Below, one piece after another: positions 40,401-47,862 of a stretch of DNA of 64,000 bases (positions are counted from its first letter, which is position 1; every line of letters starts with the position of its first letter). Location: NCBI RefSeq assembly GCF_036370855.1, contig NC_088113.1:15954501-16018500 (forward strand). The letters run 5' to 3'. A program made the position numbers and the translations under genes. The notes beneath the pieces were generated by a model, which made no database searches, was not told the DNA's origin, and worked only from the letters and a program-made list of their open reading frames with translations. This stretch comes from Dromaius novaehollandiae (taxonomy: Eukaryota; Chordata; Aves; Casuariiformes; Dromaiidae).

Positions 40401-43400
40401 TTTTAAAATCCACACACTGTCACTATCTAATTCTTGAGGCTAGCCACCTGTTGTACAAAGGAAGATTTATGATGGCTTAAAATCAATATGCCTGCTACTA
40501 ACTTTATCTAGTGTCCATTTGTTCCTGAATTAAAAAACAGTTTAAAAATGAAAGCACTTATCAGTTCATTTTACTATTGGTCCCTCTTCAAATATTTCAG
40601 CAGAATTCCTACCAATTTAAGTGACATTGAAATAAACCTCAATTCTAAGTTTGACTACAACGCGACAGCTGGGACCAATCTTGTAAACATAAAGACATGC
40701 TTAATTTTACTACCTGGAGTAATTCTATTATTCATTTAAATTAGCTAAGCATACCTCAGCCCTTCTAAGACCAGAGGGAAAACAGAACAAACTACTTATG
40801 TTATGTTCAGGATGAAGAGAGTTAAATACCTGACATTTTTTTCAACCCTCTCAGTACACATAGATTAGAAAGAGTCATGGCAGAATCCATCTTGTCTTCT
40901 CTCACAAATTTTTAAAGTTTTTTTTTCTTCTCATAAAAAGGTACTTACAAAATTCAGAACACACTGGCGTACTAGAAAATAAATTACAGAAAAAATAATG
41001 ATCTTAATGTATCTAATGACTTCTTAATGTATCCAATAATCTTCCACAGGTGAACAATGCATTCAGTGTTTTTCCTTTTGGTGATATCAAATACACAAAT
41101 TTGAAATCTATCCATCTATATACCAGAATACCAAAGACAACATCTACAGCTGAATTTGAATTTAATATGCCTTAGTCTGACCTAGACTCAAAAGCTGCTT
41201 AGAACCTACAAGGAACACCTGTGGCGTCACAGGATTTAACTAACTATGCAATTCAACATCATTAGCTAGTACCACTTCATCACTATCCAATTTTCCAAAC
41301 CAAAATATGAAACACTAGTTCATAGTGCAAAATTTCATGAGCTCAAGGGCATTTTCTCTCACACTGTTTTTAGGATGAAAAACATGTTTTTCAATATATT
41401 TTCCTTACTCAATGAAGGGGATTTGTATTTCCTTACAAAAACAGGCTTTTAACTGTACTCCAAGAATTTACATAGATTTTTATTATTGCTTTCCCCTAAT
41501 TCAAAGTAATCCTCCAGGCTCTTTGTTCAGTGAAACTGACTGCAACACAGTACATTTTCCTCAGTGAGAATAACACTATTTCACCAATTTATTTAGTTCA
41601 GAAAGTAGAAATGCAGTTCCAATGATTAATTTCACTGACAGTTTCTCAAAATGCATCATGAGCTCTTTCTTATAGACTAGTCATTGGATTAGTACAATAT
41701 CTCAATCCAAATGGGGCTTCTGAACTCTACTGTAACAAAAAAGACAACTTTCAAGGCCATAATTTTAAGTGCATTGTCAAATTAATGAACATAATGAAGG
41801 CTTCTGACTTTTAAAATCATAAATGAGATGTCAATAGCGCTTTAAAAACAGATGCTTCCCTCTGTGAACACACTCATCCTGAAACTGATTACACACAAAT
41901 TTTAAGTGACCCACAAAAAATATGTGCTTATTAATTACTGCTTCAAATTCAAACATGACAAGATTTACTTTGTCTCAAGATTTTTAACTTTGCCTACAAG
42001 GATAAAGACTTTATCAACTTACCAGACAAATTCTATACTGATGGTCTCAACAGAATAGCCAAAGACTGAGCACTTACTAGAGAATGGCCAATGGCTGAAC
42101 ACTAAATGGAGAACAAGCTACCCTCTTAACTTCTAATGATGATCACTCCCAATTCAAGGCCAAGACACATAACAGAGAGCTACAGGAAAGTTTGCATTTA
42201 TTGCTGCTGCTTGTACTTAAATCAGTCAGCAAACAAAACTCAAATGATCAGTATCTTTAATTTCCTTATTACAGGGAGAGGAAAATGGGAAAGGCAACAG
42301 GGAGCAATTCAGAAAGACCCAATCAATTCAAACAGCTAAGTATTCATTAGCACTAGGAAGGCTTAAAAAAAAAAAAAAAAATAGGACACAGAAGAAAAAG
42401 ATTTCCAACACGGAAGTAAGGTACTGTAGCAGCAACTATTGCAGATTTTCTGCTATTAAAGGAGCTCAAAGGTGAGATAGATGTGTTGACCTCTGCAAAA
42501 TCGTCTCTAAATCCAACATAAGCACATTCAAATGTATCAGCAAGCTTCCTCCTTATTTAAAACCTCTATTCAAAACATGCATACTTTTTGCTGTCTAAGG
42601 CCTTCACCAGTACTTGTTTCATTTACTGCAGCAAGCCACAACCTTTAAGCACCTCTCTTCTAAGCAACTTCTTACACAGGGTTATCAAGTTTTCAAATCC
42701 ATGCCTGCTAAATACATTTATTTCAAGTACTATCCTCCATGTTCTTCCTATTACAACTTTTTAGATTTCCAGCTTTTCAAATAGGTAACAGTGTTTAGGA
42801 AGGAAAAAGCTCTTTTAATTTTAAATCCATTCTTTAAGATGTAAACTGTTACAAATAAATCTATCTGCATAAGACGTCTGTTAAAGACATTTTGCAATGC
42901 ACATAAAGATACAAACACCAGACAAGCCAAGAGCTACCACAAGTCTTGTATACAATGAATCTCGCCATTTATACATCATCTTCATCTCAAAAAAGACCCA
43001 AGTTTTTTTCTAAACTTAACCAAAATGCAAATGACAAGTTTTTCTGCTACCTCGTAGTAAAATGCAGAAACCTCAAAGACAGAAAGCAACATTTAACTGC
43101 AGCAATTAACAGAACTCCACAGAATGATTTTCCTGCTGGTGAAGGAGGATGTCCCCGCAGGTCATGTTTCTCCTGCTGTTCCTCAAGACTGCCTCCTTCC
43201 CACATTTGCTTCTTTATGATAGATTAGGGAAAAAACATCCTTCTGTCACACGTTTTCAAGTACTATTAAACAATAATGTTTGCACGGCAACCAAATCAAT
43301 AAGAATCACGAGAAACAAGTTCAAGCATCAGTTTTCGTTTCTAAACAGAAAAGCCAGTCCAGCGTTCAAAGTGCCGGTGAAACCGCAATGCACATTTAAA

Positions 43401-44540
43401 CAGTCAGTAAAGATTTATCGCCTTAACTCTAAGTAAGGGCTCTTCCCCAGGTGCCTGACGGGCACGCAGCCCTGAGCCCGCCCGGGAGCTCCGAAGCACT
43501 CGGGCTCCAGCTCGAGCTCTCCGCCTGGCCCAGACCCGAGGCGCCGCACGGAGCCCGCAGGCAGCGGCCGGCGGTGCCACCCCGGGCGCTTTGTTTCGCC
43601 CCCCGCTCCCGAGGCGCAGACGTGCCCGACGCAACCCGTCCTGCCGAGCGCCTGCGCCACGGCGATGCAACAAAAGCAAGACAGGTAACACCTTTAGCAG
43701 CCTCTAAAGCTTTTAAAAGTCTCATTCGCTTCCACTACCGCGAGGCTAGTTTGCGAAGACAACAGCGGAGGGGTTAATCCCCCACAACAGTGCCGGACGG
43801 GACGCCTCTTCCCTTCCCAGAGGTTCCTCACGGGCCATTGTTTGAGGTGTGTTTATACAAAACTCAACTCCTCAGCGGCCGTTTGAGGAAGGAAAAAAAA
43901 AGAGCTACGAGAAAAACGGCGCCTCCCGCCCGCTCCCACAGCCGCGGGCGCCGCGAGCCCCCTGGGCCCCGCCAGCGCCCCCCGCCGCCAGGCCCGGCCC
44001 GGCCCGGCCCGGCCGCCTCCCCGCGCCGACAGAAGGGCGGCCGCAGCCTCCGCGGCGGCTACCGAGCCTCCGCGGGATCCGCCGAGGCGGGAGGCGAGCG
44101 GCCCCGAAACTCAGCCCGGAGCGCAGAAACCAGCGGCCCCGTCGCAGCTCGGCGCCGCACTCCTGCGGGCACAGAGCCCCAAGGCGCCCCCCGGCACAGG
44201 CAGCCTCCGGCCCCTCGCTCGCCCTCAGCGGGGTGGAAAAATGCGGAGCTGGGAGGAGGGTGAGGGGAGGACCTGGGGGGAGAGCGGGGGAGGGCCTGAG
44301 GAGGAGACAGAAAAATAAAAACAGTTACTCACAATCATCTAAGTCATCCTGCAAATCCACAAAATACAAAGGGATCCCTACAAACAAAAACAAAAGAGAG
44401 ACACCGGGGGGTTGGTTTCGGAGGGCTGCGGCGAGGGCGGGGGCAGCCCCGCGCACCGCGGTGGCGGCGGCCGGGGGGAGCGAGCCCGGCGCCCCCCGCC
44501 CGCACCCCGCCGCCGGCCGCCAGCCCCACTTACCGGCCAT
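18898..44540 (-). CDS. PPP4R1L: Protein phosphatase 4 regulatory subunit 1-like (PPP4R1L), intact
   Basis: Twenty coding exons on the minus strand, all with GT-AG introns and continuous phase, give 957 residues; human PPP4R1 is about 950. The protein begins MAGIPLYFVDLQDD. N-terminal HEAT repeats span about residues 50-330, a divergent Ser/Thr/acidic linker about 330-620, and a highly conserved C-terminal HEAT block about 625-925. PPP4R1 binds the PP4 catalytic subunit and directs its activity; a similar role is inferred here. The gene is PPP4R1L rather than PPP4R1 because it sits head-to-head with RAB22A and next to ANKRD60. Human PPP4R1L is listed as a pseudogene, whereas this copy has no break. 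Transcription should start in the CpG island shared with RAB22A. Intron 2, about 7 kb, is the largest. Confidence 0.93.
20109..20250 (-). CDS. PPP4R1L: PPP4R1L exon 19
   Basis: Residues about 860-906: AVVEEECMPVDQFVEHLLPS and onward to VPNVRVLLAKALRQTLLEK. It matches TVIEDDCLPMDQFAVHLMPH and VPNVRVLLAKTLRQTLLEK of PPP4R1. Confidence 0.94.
21016..21150 (-). CDS. PPP4R1L: PPP4R1L exon 18
   Basis: Residues 815-859: VVAILQKFYANNANALGLNF, INELVVRFRHC and KWVGRQAFAFICQ. PPP4R1 has DLINELVENFGRCPKWSGRQ at this place. Confidence 0.93.
22020..22140 (-). CDS. PPP4R1L: PPP4R1L exon 17
   Basis: Residues about 774-814: QLILILELYNPNDVYDYLRH, then LCSDKVSEVRWISFRL. It matches the QLILLLELYSPRDVYDYLRP and VRWISYKL segments of PPP4R1. 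Confidence 0.94.
22801..22838. repeat. (CA)19 microsatellite
   Basis: Nineteen uninterrupted CA units in PPP4R1L intron 16, preceded by an A run. Its length makes it likely to vary between individuals. Confidence 0.95.
23071..23111. repeat. A-rich low-complexity tract
   Basis: A runs of 7-13 separated by CCC, in PPP4R1L intron 16. It may be a decayed poly(A) or simple repeat; no element body is recognisable beside it. Confidence 0.7.
23266..23366 (-). CDS. PPP4R1L: PPP4R1L exon 16
   Basis: Residues about 741-773: LLHADKRREYLYQLQEFVVT, then NSRNWRFRYELA. It matches LLHIDKRREYLYQLQEFLVT of PPP4R1. The donor is GA|GTAAGT. Confidence 0.94.
23984..24145 (-). CDS. PPP4R1L: PPP4R1L exon 15
   Basis: Residues 687-740: WKVRRTLAFSIHELAVILGD and onward to DEVRIGVLKHLYDFLK. 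From memory this is essentially the same as PPP4R1, the most conserved part of the protein. Confidence 0.95.
24448..24633 (-). CDS. PPP4R1L: PPP4R1L exon 14
   Basis: Residues 625-686: DIIPQPLLDQYLSMTDPARA and onward to LKDTYETLASDVQ. It is almost the same as PPP4R1 and starts the conserved C-terminal block. Confidence 0.95.
25194..25286 (-). CDS. PPP4R1L: PPP4R1L exon 13
   Basis: Residues 594-624: 31 whole codons of charged linker (DSEEQHRGTSVFLKKEQE through KSKLQ). PPP4R1 has a similar but not matching acidic segment here. The frame and both splice sites are good, but this is the least family-supported exon. Confidence 0.8.
26345..26577 (-). CDS. PPP4R1L: PPP4R1L exon 12
   Basis: Residues about 516-593. 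It starts AQVQVLSAALRAAQFDS, matching AQVEVLSAALRASSLDA of PPP4R1, and then runs into an acidic, Ser/Thr-rich stretch. I chose the acceptor ATACAG|CTCAG over the CTCAG five bases on because only the former restores the AQV residues and the frame. Confidence 0.9.
28264..28700 (-). CDS. PPP4R1L: PPP4R1L exon 11 (linker exon)
   Basis: Residues about 370-515, the largest exon. Most of it is Ser/Glu/Asp-rich and poorly conserved. Two islands resemble PPP4R1: FLYWRPPLPDISQDLELLQ (compare FHFWRTPLPEIDLDIELEQ) and the LESLQEHIDDPDV end (compare IENLEPHIDDPDV). The second identifies the frame at the donor CAAG|GTGAGA. Confidence 0.92.
29057..29250 (-). CDS. PPP4R1L: PPP4R1L exon 10
   Basis: Residues about 306-369. 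It opens with VRQAAFQSLGPFISTFANPS, the same as PPP4R1, and then changes into a Ser/Asn-rich tail (SYQANNNINFMSSSTNVVSS). This marks the border between the N-terminal HEAT block and the variable linker. Confidence 0.92.
29751..29909 (-). CDS. PPP4R1L: PPP4R1L exon 9
   Basis: Residues 253-305: IPKFFELCSDSVWGMRKACA and onward to SPLFISLISDTCRW. This is a HEAT repeat matching LPRFFQLCSDNVWGVRKACA of PPP4R1. Confidence 0.94.
30498..30563 (-). CDS. PPP4R1L: PPP4R1L exon 8
   Basis: Residues 231-252: ICAANFGDICNAVGQEATER, then LL, matching VCAANFGDICSVVGQQATEE of PPP4R1. It has 22 whole codons. Confidence 0.93.
31396..31425. repeat. (AAT)n microsatellite
   Basis: About ten uninterrupted AAT units in PPP4R1L intron 7. 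Confidence 0.92.
31743..31850 (-). CDS. PPP4R1L: PPP4R1L exon 7
   Basis: Residues 195-230: IICKMASMLSRTTVEHMLLP, then RFCELCSDGKLFQVRK. It aligns with the IMCKMAPMVGKD and LPRFCEMCCD segment of PPP4R1. It has 36 whole codons. Confidence 0.92.
34179..34325 (-). CDS. PPP4R1L: PPP4R1L exon 6
   Basis: Residues 146-194: VRKAGQEALLILLEQDLV, then KVCPILLDLSAPDSDDEYKV. It consists of 49 whole codons between an ATAG acceptor and a GTAAGT donor. Confidence 0.93.
34798..34940 (-). CDS. PPP4R1L: PPP4R1L exon 5
   Basis: Residues about 98-145: EPTVRTELMEQIPPIAIF and then MPIVVRYLTDVNNQ, the second HEAT repeat. It is nearly the same as SEPTVRAELMEQVPHIALF of PPP4R1. It ends in phase 0 at CAG|GTAGGA. Confidence 0.94.
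36696..36802 (-). CDS. PPP4R1L: PPP4R1L exon 4
   Basis: Residues about 62-97: QIIARGLLDVFRDF, an acidic turn, then VMEIVVRLSEDA. This is the first HEAT repeat, matching QMVARSLLDTLREV of PPP4R1. Confidence 0.92.
37190..37322 (-). CDS. PPP4R1L: PPP4R1L exon 3
   Basis: Residues about 18-61. GFEDYGPDCDSM precedes LTPLARLEKYAFSDNIFNR, which aligns with LTPLGRLDKYAASENIFNR of PPP4R1. The acceptor is TTTTTCAAG and the donor AG|GTGAGG. Confidence 0.92.
37323..44332 (-). other. PPP4R1L intron 2 (7 kb), no gene seen
   Basis: AT-rich and mostly unique sequence. It holds a 17-nt A run at 42365-42381. No exon-like segment with family similarity was seen on either strand. Its start, next to exon 2, lies in the CpG island above about 43.44 kb. 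Confidence 0.6.
44333..44377 (-). CDS. PPP4R1L: PPP4R1L exon 2
   Basis: The acceptor is TTTGTAG and the donor GTGAGT. Encodes GIPLYFVDLQDDLDD, comparable to the acidic N-terminus of PPP4R1 (DLSLLQEDLQED). It enters exon 3 in phase 1. Confidence 0.8.
44534..44540 (-). CDS. PPP4R1L: PPP4R1L exon 1 (start codon)
   Basis: Only seven coding bases, ATG GCC G, followed by a perfect GTAAGT donor. The start has A at -3 and G at +4, a strong context, and overlaps a YY1-like CCAAGATGGCC motif. PPP4R1 also begins MA. The 5' UTR extends into the CpG island on the right. Confidence 0.8.
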
Positions 44541-44545
44541 CTTGG
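44535..44545 (-). promoter_or_regulatory. YY1-like motif over the PPP4R1L start codon
   Basis: The minus strand reads CCAAGATGGCC, which fits the YY1 core AAGATGGC. The ATG inside it is the predicted PPP4R1L start. YY1 sites placed just downstream of transcription starts and covering the ATG are known in TATA-less promoters. Confidence 0.5.
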
Positions 44546-44780
44546 AATGGACATGGGCGAGGACGGGGGGGGAGCGGGGCAGGGCGGAGGGAGGAGCCGC
44601 CGGCGCTTCCTGACCCCGGCTCAGCCTCCGCGGCGGCGAAACGCGGCCGGTTCCATAAACGCCTGCTGCCGGGGGCCGAGCCGCCCCGCCACAGCCGCCG
44701 GCCTCGCCGCGGGAGGAGGGAACCGCGGGCTGCGGCGGCTGCGCGGGGCGGGGGGGGTGGTCAGGTGACTCCGGCGGCCG

Positions 44781-44794
44781 CCCAAGATGGCGCC
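44781..44794 (+). promoter_or_regulatory. YY1-like motif in the RAB22A leader
   Basis: The plus strand reads CCCAAGATGGCGCC. The ATG inside the motif also opens a short upstream reading frame, if transcription starts to its left. Confidence 0.5.
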
Positions 44795-44831
44795 CGGCCT
44801 GTGGAGCCTGGGGAGGAAGATTGACTCGTAA
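44787..44831 (+). other. Upstream ORF 1 in the RAB22A leader
   Basis: A 14-codon frame (MAPGLWSLGRKIDS) with stop TAA at 44829-44831. The context is strong, with A at -3 and G at +4. It ends 158 nt before the RAB22A start. It is part of the mRNA only if the transcription start lies upstream of 44787, which is unknown. Confidence 0.45.
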
Positions 44832-44912
44832 CCAGGCAGCGGAGGGGCGCGCTGAGGCGGGGGCTGCCCGCGCCGGAGCTCCGCCGCCCGTGCCCGCGGC
44901 GGCCTGTGGCAC

Positions 44913-44957
44913 ATGCGCTCGCCGGGCAGGGCTATGGTTTTTCTGGGCTGCGCCTGA
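44913..44957 (+). other. Upstream ORF 2 in the RAB22A leader
   Basis: A 14-codon frame (MRSPGRAMVFLGCA) with stop TGA at 44955-44957, ending 32 nt before the RAB22A start. It has two in-frame ATGs. Its closeness to the main start could affect re-initiation. Confidence 0.45.
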
Positions 44958-44989
44958 GGCTCTCGCTAAGGGCAGCAGCCTCCCCGGCC

Positions 44990-45025
44990 ATGGCTCTGAG
45001 GGAGCTCAAAGTTTGTCTGCTGGGG
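44990..45025 (+). CDS. RAB22A: RAB22A exon 1 (coding part)
   Basis: Residues 1-12, MALRELKVCLLG. It ends inside the P-loop at a GTGAGT donor in phase 0, the usual place for this family. Confidence 0.96.
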
Positions 45026-47798
45026 GTGAGTGCTGCGCGGGGCGCGGCGGGCGGGCGGGCGGCTCCGCGGGGCCCGGCGGCGTCGGCAGGCGGGGAGGAG
45101 GCCGGCCCGCTCCGGCCCGCCGAGGGTCTCGCCTGAGAGGCGGCTCCCGGCGGTGGCAAACCGCGCCGAGCGCCCCGCCGGCTGCGCGGGGCCGGGCCCC
45201 CGGGGGCGGCCCGAGAGGCCTCCCCGCCGCCGCAGGAGGCCTCTGCGGCTGCGAGCATCGCTCCCGCTGTTCCTCTGCCCCCTTTTGTGAAGAAAAAGAG
45301 AGGAAGCCTGCGAATCCAGCGCGCTCGTCCCTCCCCTTGCGTGCTGCTGGGGGCTGGGAGTGCCTAAAAACGTCCGGGTCCCCCCCCCCCCCCCCGAGTT
45401 TGGTTTCACAGGCTTTAAACAGCATTTTTTAGGCTTTGAAAGTGCTCTAAAGGTAACAGGTAGTGGGAAGGGAAAGGGCACTTCAAGCAAACTGAAGTAG
45501 TTTCAAAAATCTGGGGGAAAAAACACGTACTGGCTTGATTTGGTCCGAGAACTTTGGAGAGCTTCTCTCTGAATAGGTCACATTTTTTCTGTCTCTATTT
45601 AAATCCTACATTGTTTAGAGCATGACAAGCAGGATTGTTTTCTGCTTTTAATGGCCACGTCGCCCTTCAGAGAGAAAATTATGTGTTTCTGTGCCTCTTC
45701 GTGTTATGAAAGTATTTGGGGTAACCAGTAGCTGCTGCTTGCTCCCCGTTGCCCGACCTGTGAAACCTCTTGTGATGTGAGAGGAGGAGAATAAGCACCT
45801 AAAAAAAAGATCCTTGAGCTCTAGACCCAGGAAACGCATCTACTTCTTAACGTTTGCTCTGTTTATTGAAAACTGCAAACACTGTAAACCACAGCACTGA
45901 GATGATACATTTCTGTGTAGCCTTTTTTTGAGAGGAGAATAACTTGGAAAGATAAACATGAGCATACGTGCTGTACCTGAATTTGTTATAATGTTCACCT
46001 TTCAAAAGGTGCAGGAAAATACATAAAATGAAACAAAACTTTATTTTCAGTGCAATATTTGGTAATTGTTTTTCCTTAAAACTTTTACAACTCTGGAGAT
46101 GTAAAGTGTAAAGTTGGTCTTCAGCTATGTTAACTAAATCACCATTTAAAATGTCCAGGTGCTATGAAGAACTATTTCAGTGCTAATAGTATGCTATTTT
46201 ACTCCTAAATATGTTTTCTATGTCTTGCATTTTGTTTTTACCATTGAGTTGGTGGCACGTGTATGTATGTGACCTGGTGTTAGATTTCTTTTGTACTGTC
46301 CTAAACCTTACATTTTTGCACTCCATTTTCTCCTCTACCATTTGTTTCCCCCAGAAAGTTGTATTTGAGACATGCTTCAGGTATGTCGCAGAAGAAACTT
46401 CAGGCCTTTCATTAAGCAGGGTGGGACAGCATTAGTCAGAGTTTGAAATGTGTGTGTCACACTTGCATAATTTAAGACAGTCAATTGGCTTGTAGGAATG
46501 GACTACCATATTCAGTTACTGTATATTTTACTAAATGTGGTAGAAGGTCTTTCCCTGCTTAAACATCTTTTGTTCAAATACACTTCGTAGCTTTGCAAAA
46601 AAGAAAAGCGCTTGAGTAATTCATAAGAGGCACGAGTGCAGTCTTTTAAAAACCTTTTTATAACAATTTGGTTTAATTTATCAGACAGAGCTTTGATTTT
46701 CCACTAAATTAATGTACTTGAAATATTTCAGAATCTCTAATTTCTCTGGGATTATCTACAGGAGCATGTTACCAATGTAGAGCATATCAGAAGATTTGAG
46801 GACAAAAGGAATAAACTGCTTATAGTAACTGTTGTCTCTTTCAACTGTTCCTTCTCAGGACACTGGTGTGGGCAAATCGAGCATTGTGTGGAGATTTGTA
46901 GAAGACAGCTTTGATCCCAACATCAATCCAACAATAGGGTAAGAAACAGAATAAACTAAACTTGACTTAGTCCAAATTATATGAACGTGTATTTGCTCCT
47001 CCTGGTAAGAGCACATGTGGATTCTCAATGTGCGACAGCTAAACGTGGTAATGAAGACAACTGCGGTTGTCTTAGCCTATAAACTACCTTAGGAAACCTA
47101 GGAGTATATTCTGTGCTTCTGCAGCTTCCATTTTCATGCAAGATCTTGACCCATTTTGTATTGCTAATCTTAGCCAACAAAATCCTATTAGGACTCCAGG
47201 GTTATGAATAAATTCTACTGTAGATCCTTCTGTTAAGGGAACAATATGCTTTTCTCATGCACTATTTTTTAATTTCATAATTTAATTACTATGAGATTGC
47301 TAATTTTTTTTTTTGTATTCAATTCTTAAGAAGGGCGGGGGGTAGAAATCTCCTAGGTTTTCAAAGGTAGCTAACATACTAATTTAGGTTGTGGTTCTCC
47401 TCATTAATTAGTTTTAACATTGTATATCTATATGTAATGCATATTCTCTTGAGTAACTAATGAAACTGTTAATGCAATCAGTCTCATAGCTAAGGGTATT
47501 TGAAGGATGTGCCTCAGAGGAGCAATATCATTGAGCTTAAATCTTAAAATGGAATGAACGGGCAAGGAGCAGTCCTTTGCTGTCCTCCTTGTTTGCTGCA
47601 GCTCTTAAGGGTTGCTTTGCTCAGAAAGAGGCAATTCTTTACTCATGGGAGAACAAGACTTCATGTCATCTGAGAGCTTGGTATCAAAGTAACTTCTGTC
47701 TCAGGTGCTTTTTTTAGTACAGTTTTGACTGAAAAGAGCCTGCTGATAAAGATCAGCTGTGTCTCATCCTTTCCTTTTGAAAAATGTGGTTTTCTTGA

Positions 47799-47862
<64 letters not shown>

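Larger units (their letters stand above)
44541..44989. promoter_or_regulatory. Bidirectional promoter between PPP4R1L and RAB22A start codons
   Basis: Only 449 bp separate the two start codons, which point away from each other, so the core promoters must overlap or nearly so. No TATA box is seen. GC-box sequence (GGGGCGGGG, 44745-44753) and two YY1-like AAGATGGC motifs are present. One motif reads on the minus strand over the PPP4R1L ATG, and the other reads on the plus strand at 44781-44794. This is typical of housekeeping divergent promoters. Confidence 0.8.
43440..45400. promoter_or_regulatory. CpG island over the divergent PPP4R1L/RAB22A promoters
   Basis: A sharp rise in GC and CpG content from about 43.44 kb to about 45.4 kb, in contrast to AT-rich sequence on both sides. 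It covers the first exons of both genes and their proximal introns. The many long overlapping open frames inside it come from GC-rich composition and have no family similarity. The island contains a 16-nt C run at 45380-45395 near its right edge. Confidence 0.9.

Noticed and set aside
18898-44540. Reading the HEAT-repeat gene as PPP4R1
   Set aside because: The gene is head-to-head with RAB22A and beside ANKRD60, the known PPP4R1L position, and its linker and C-terminal tail differ from PPP4R1.
43404-45490. Many long open frames of 80-250 codons in the CpG island on both strands
   Set aside because: They arise because GC-rich DNA has few stop codons. They overlap each other in all frames, are Ala/Arg/Gly/Pro-rich, and show no family motif. 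Only the short first exons of PPP4R1L and RAB22A are supported.
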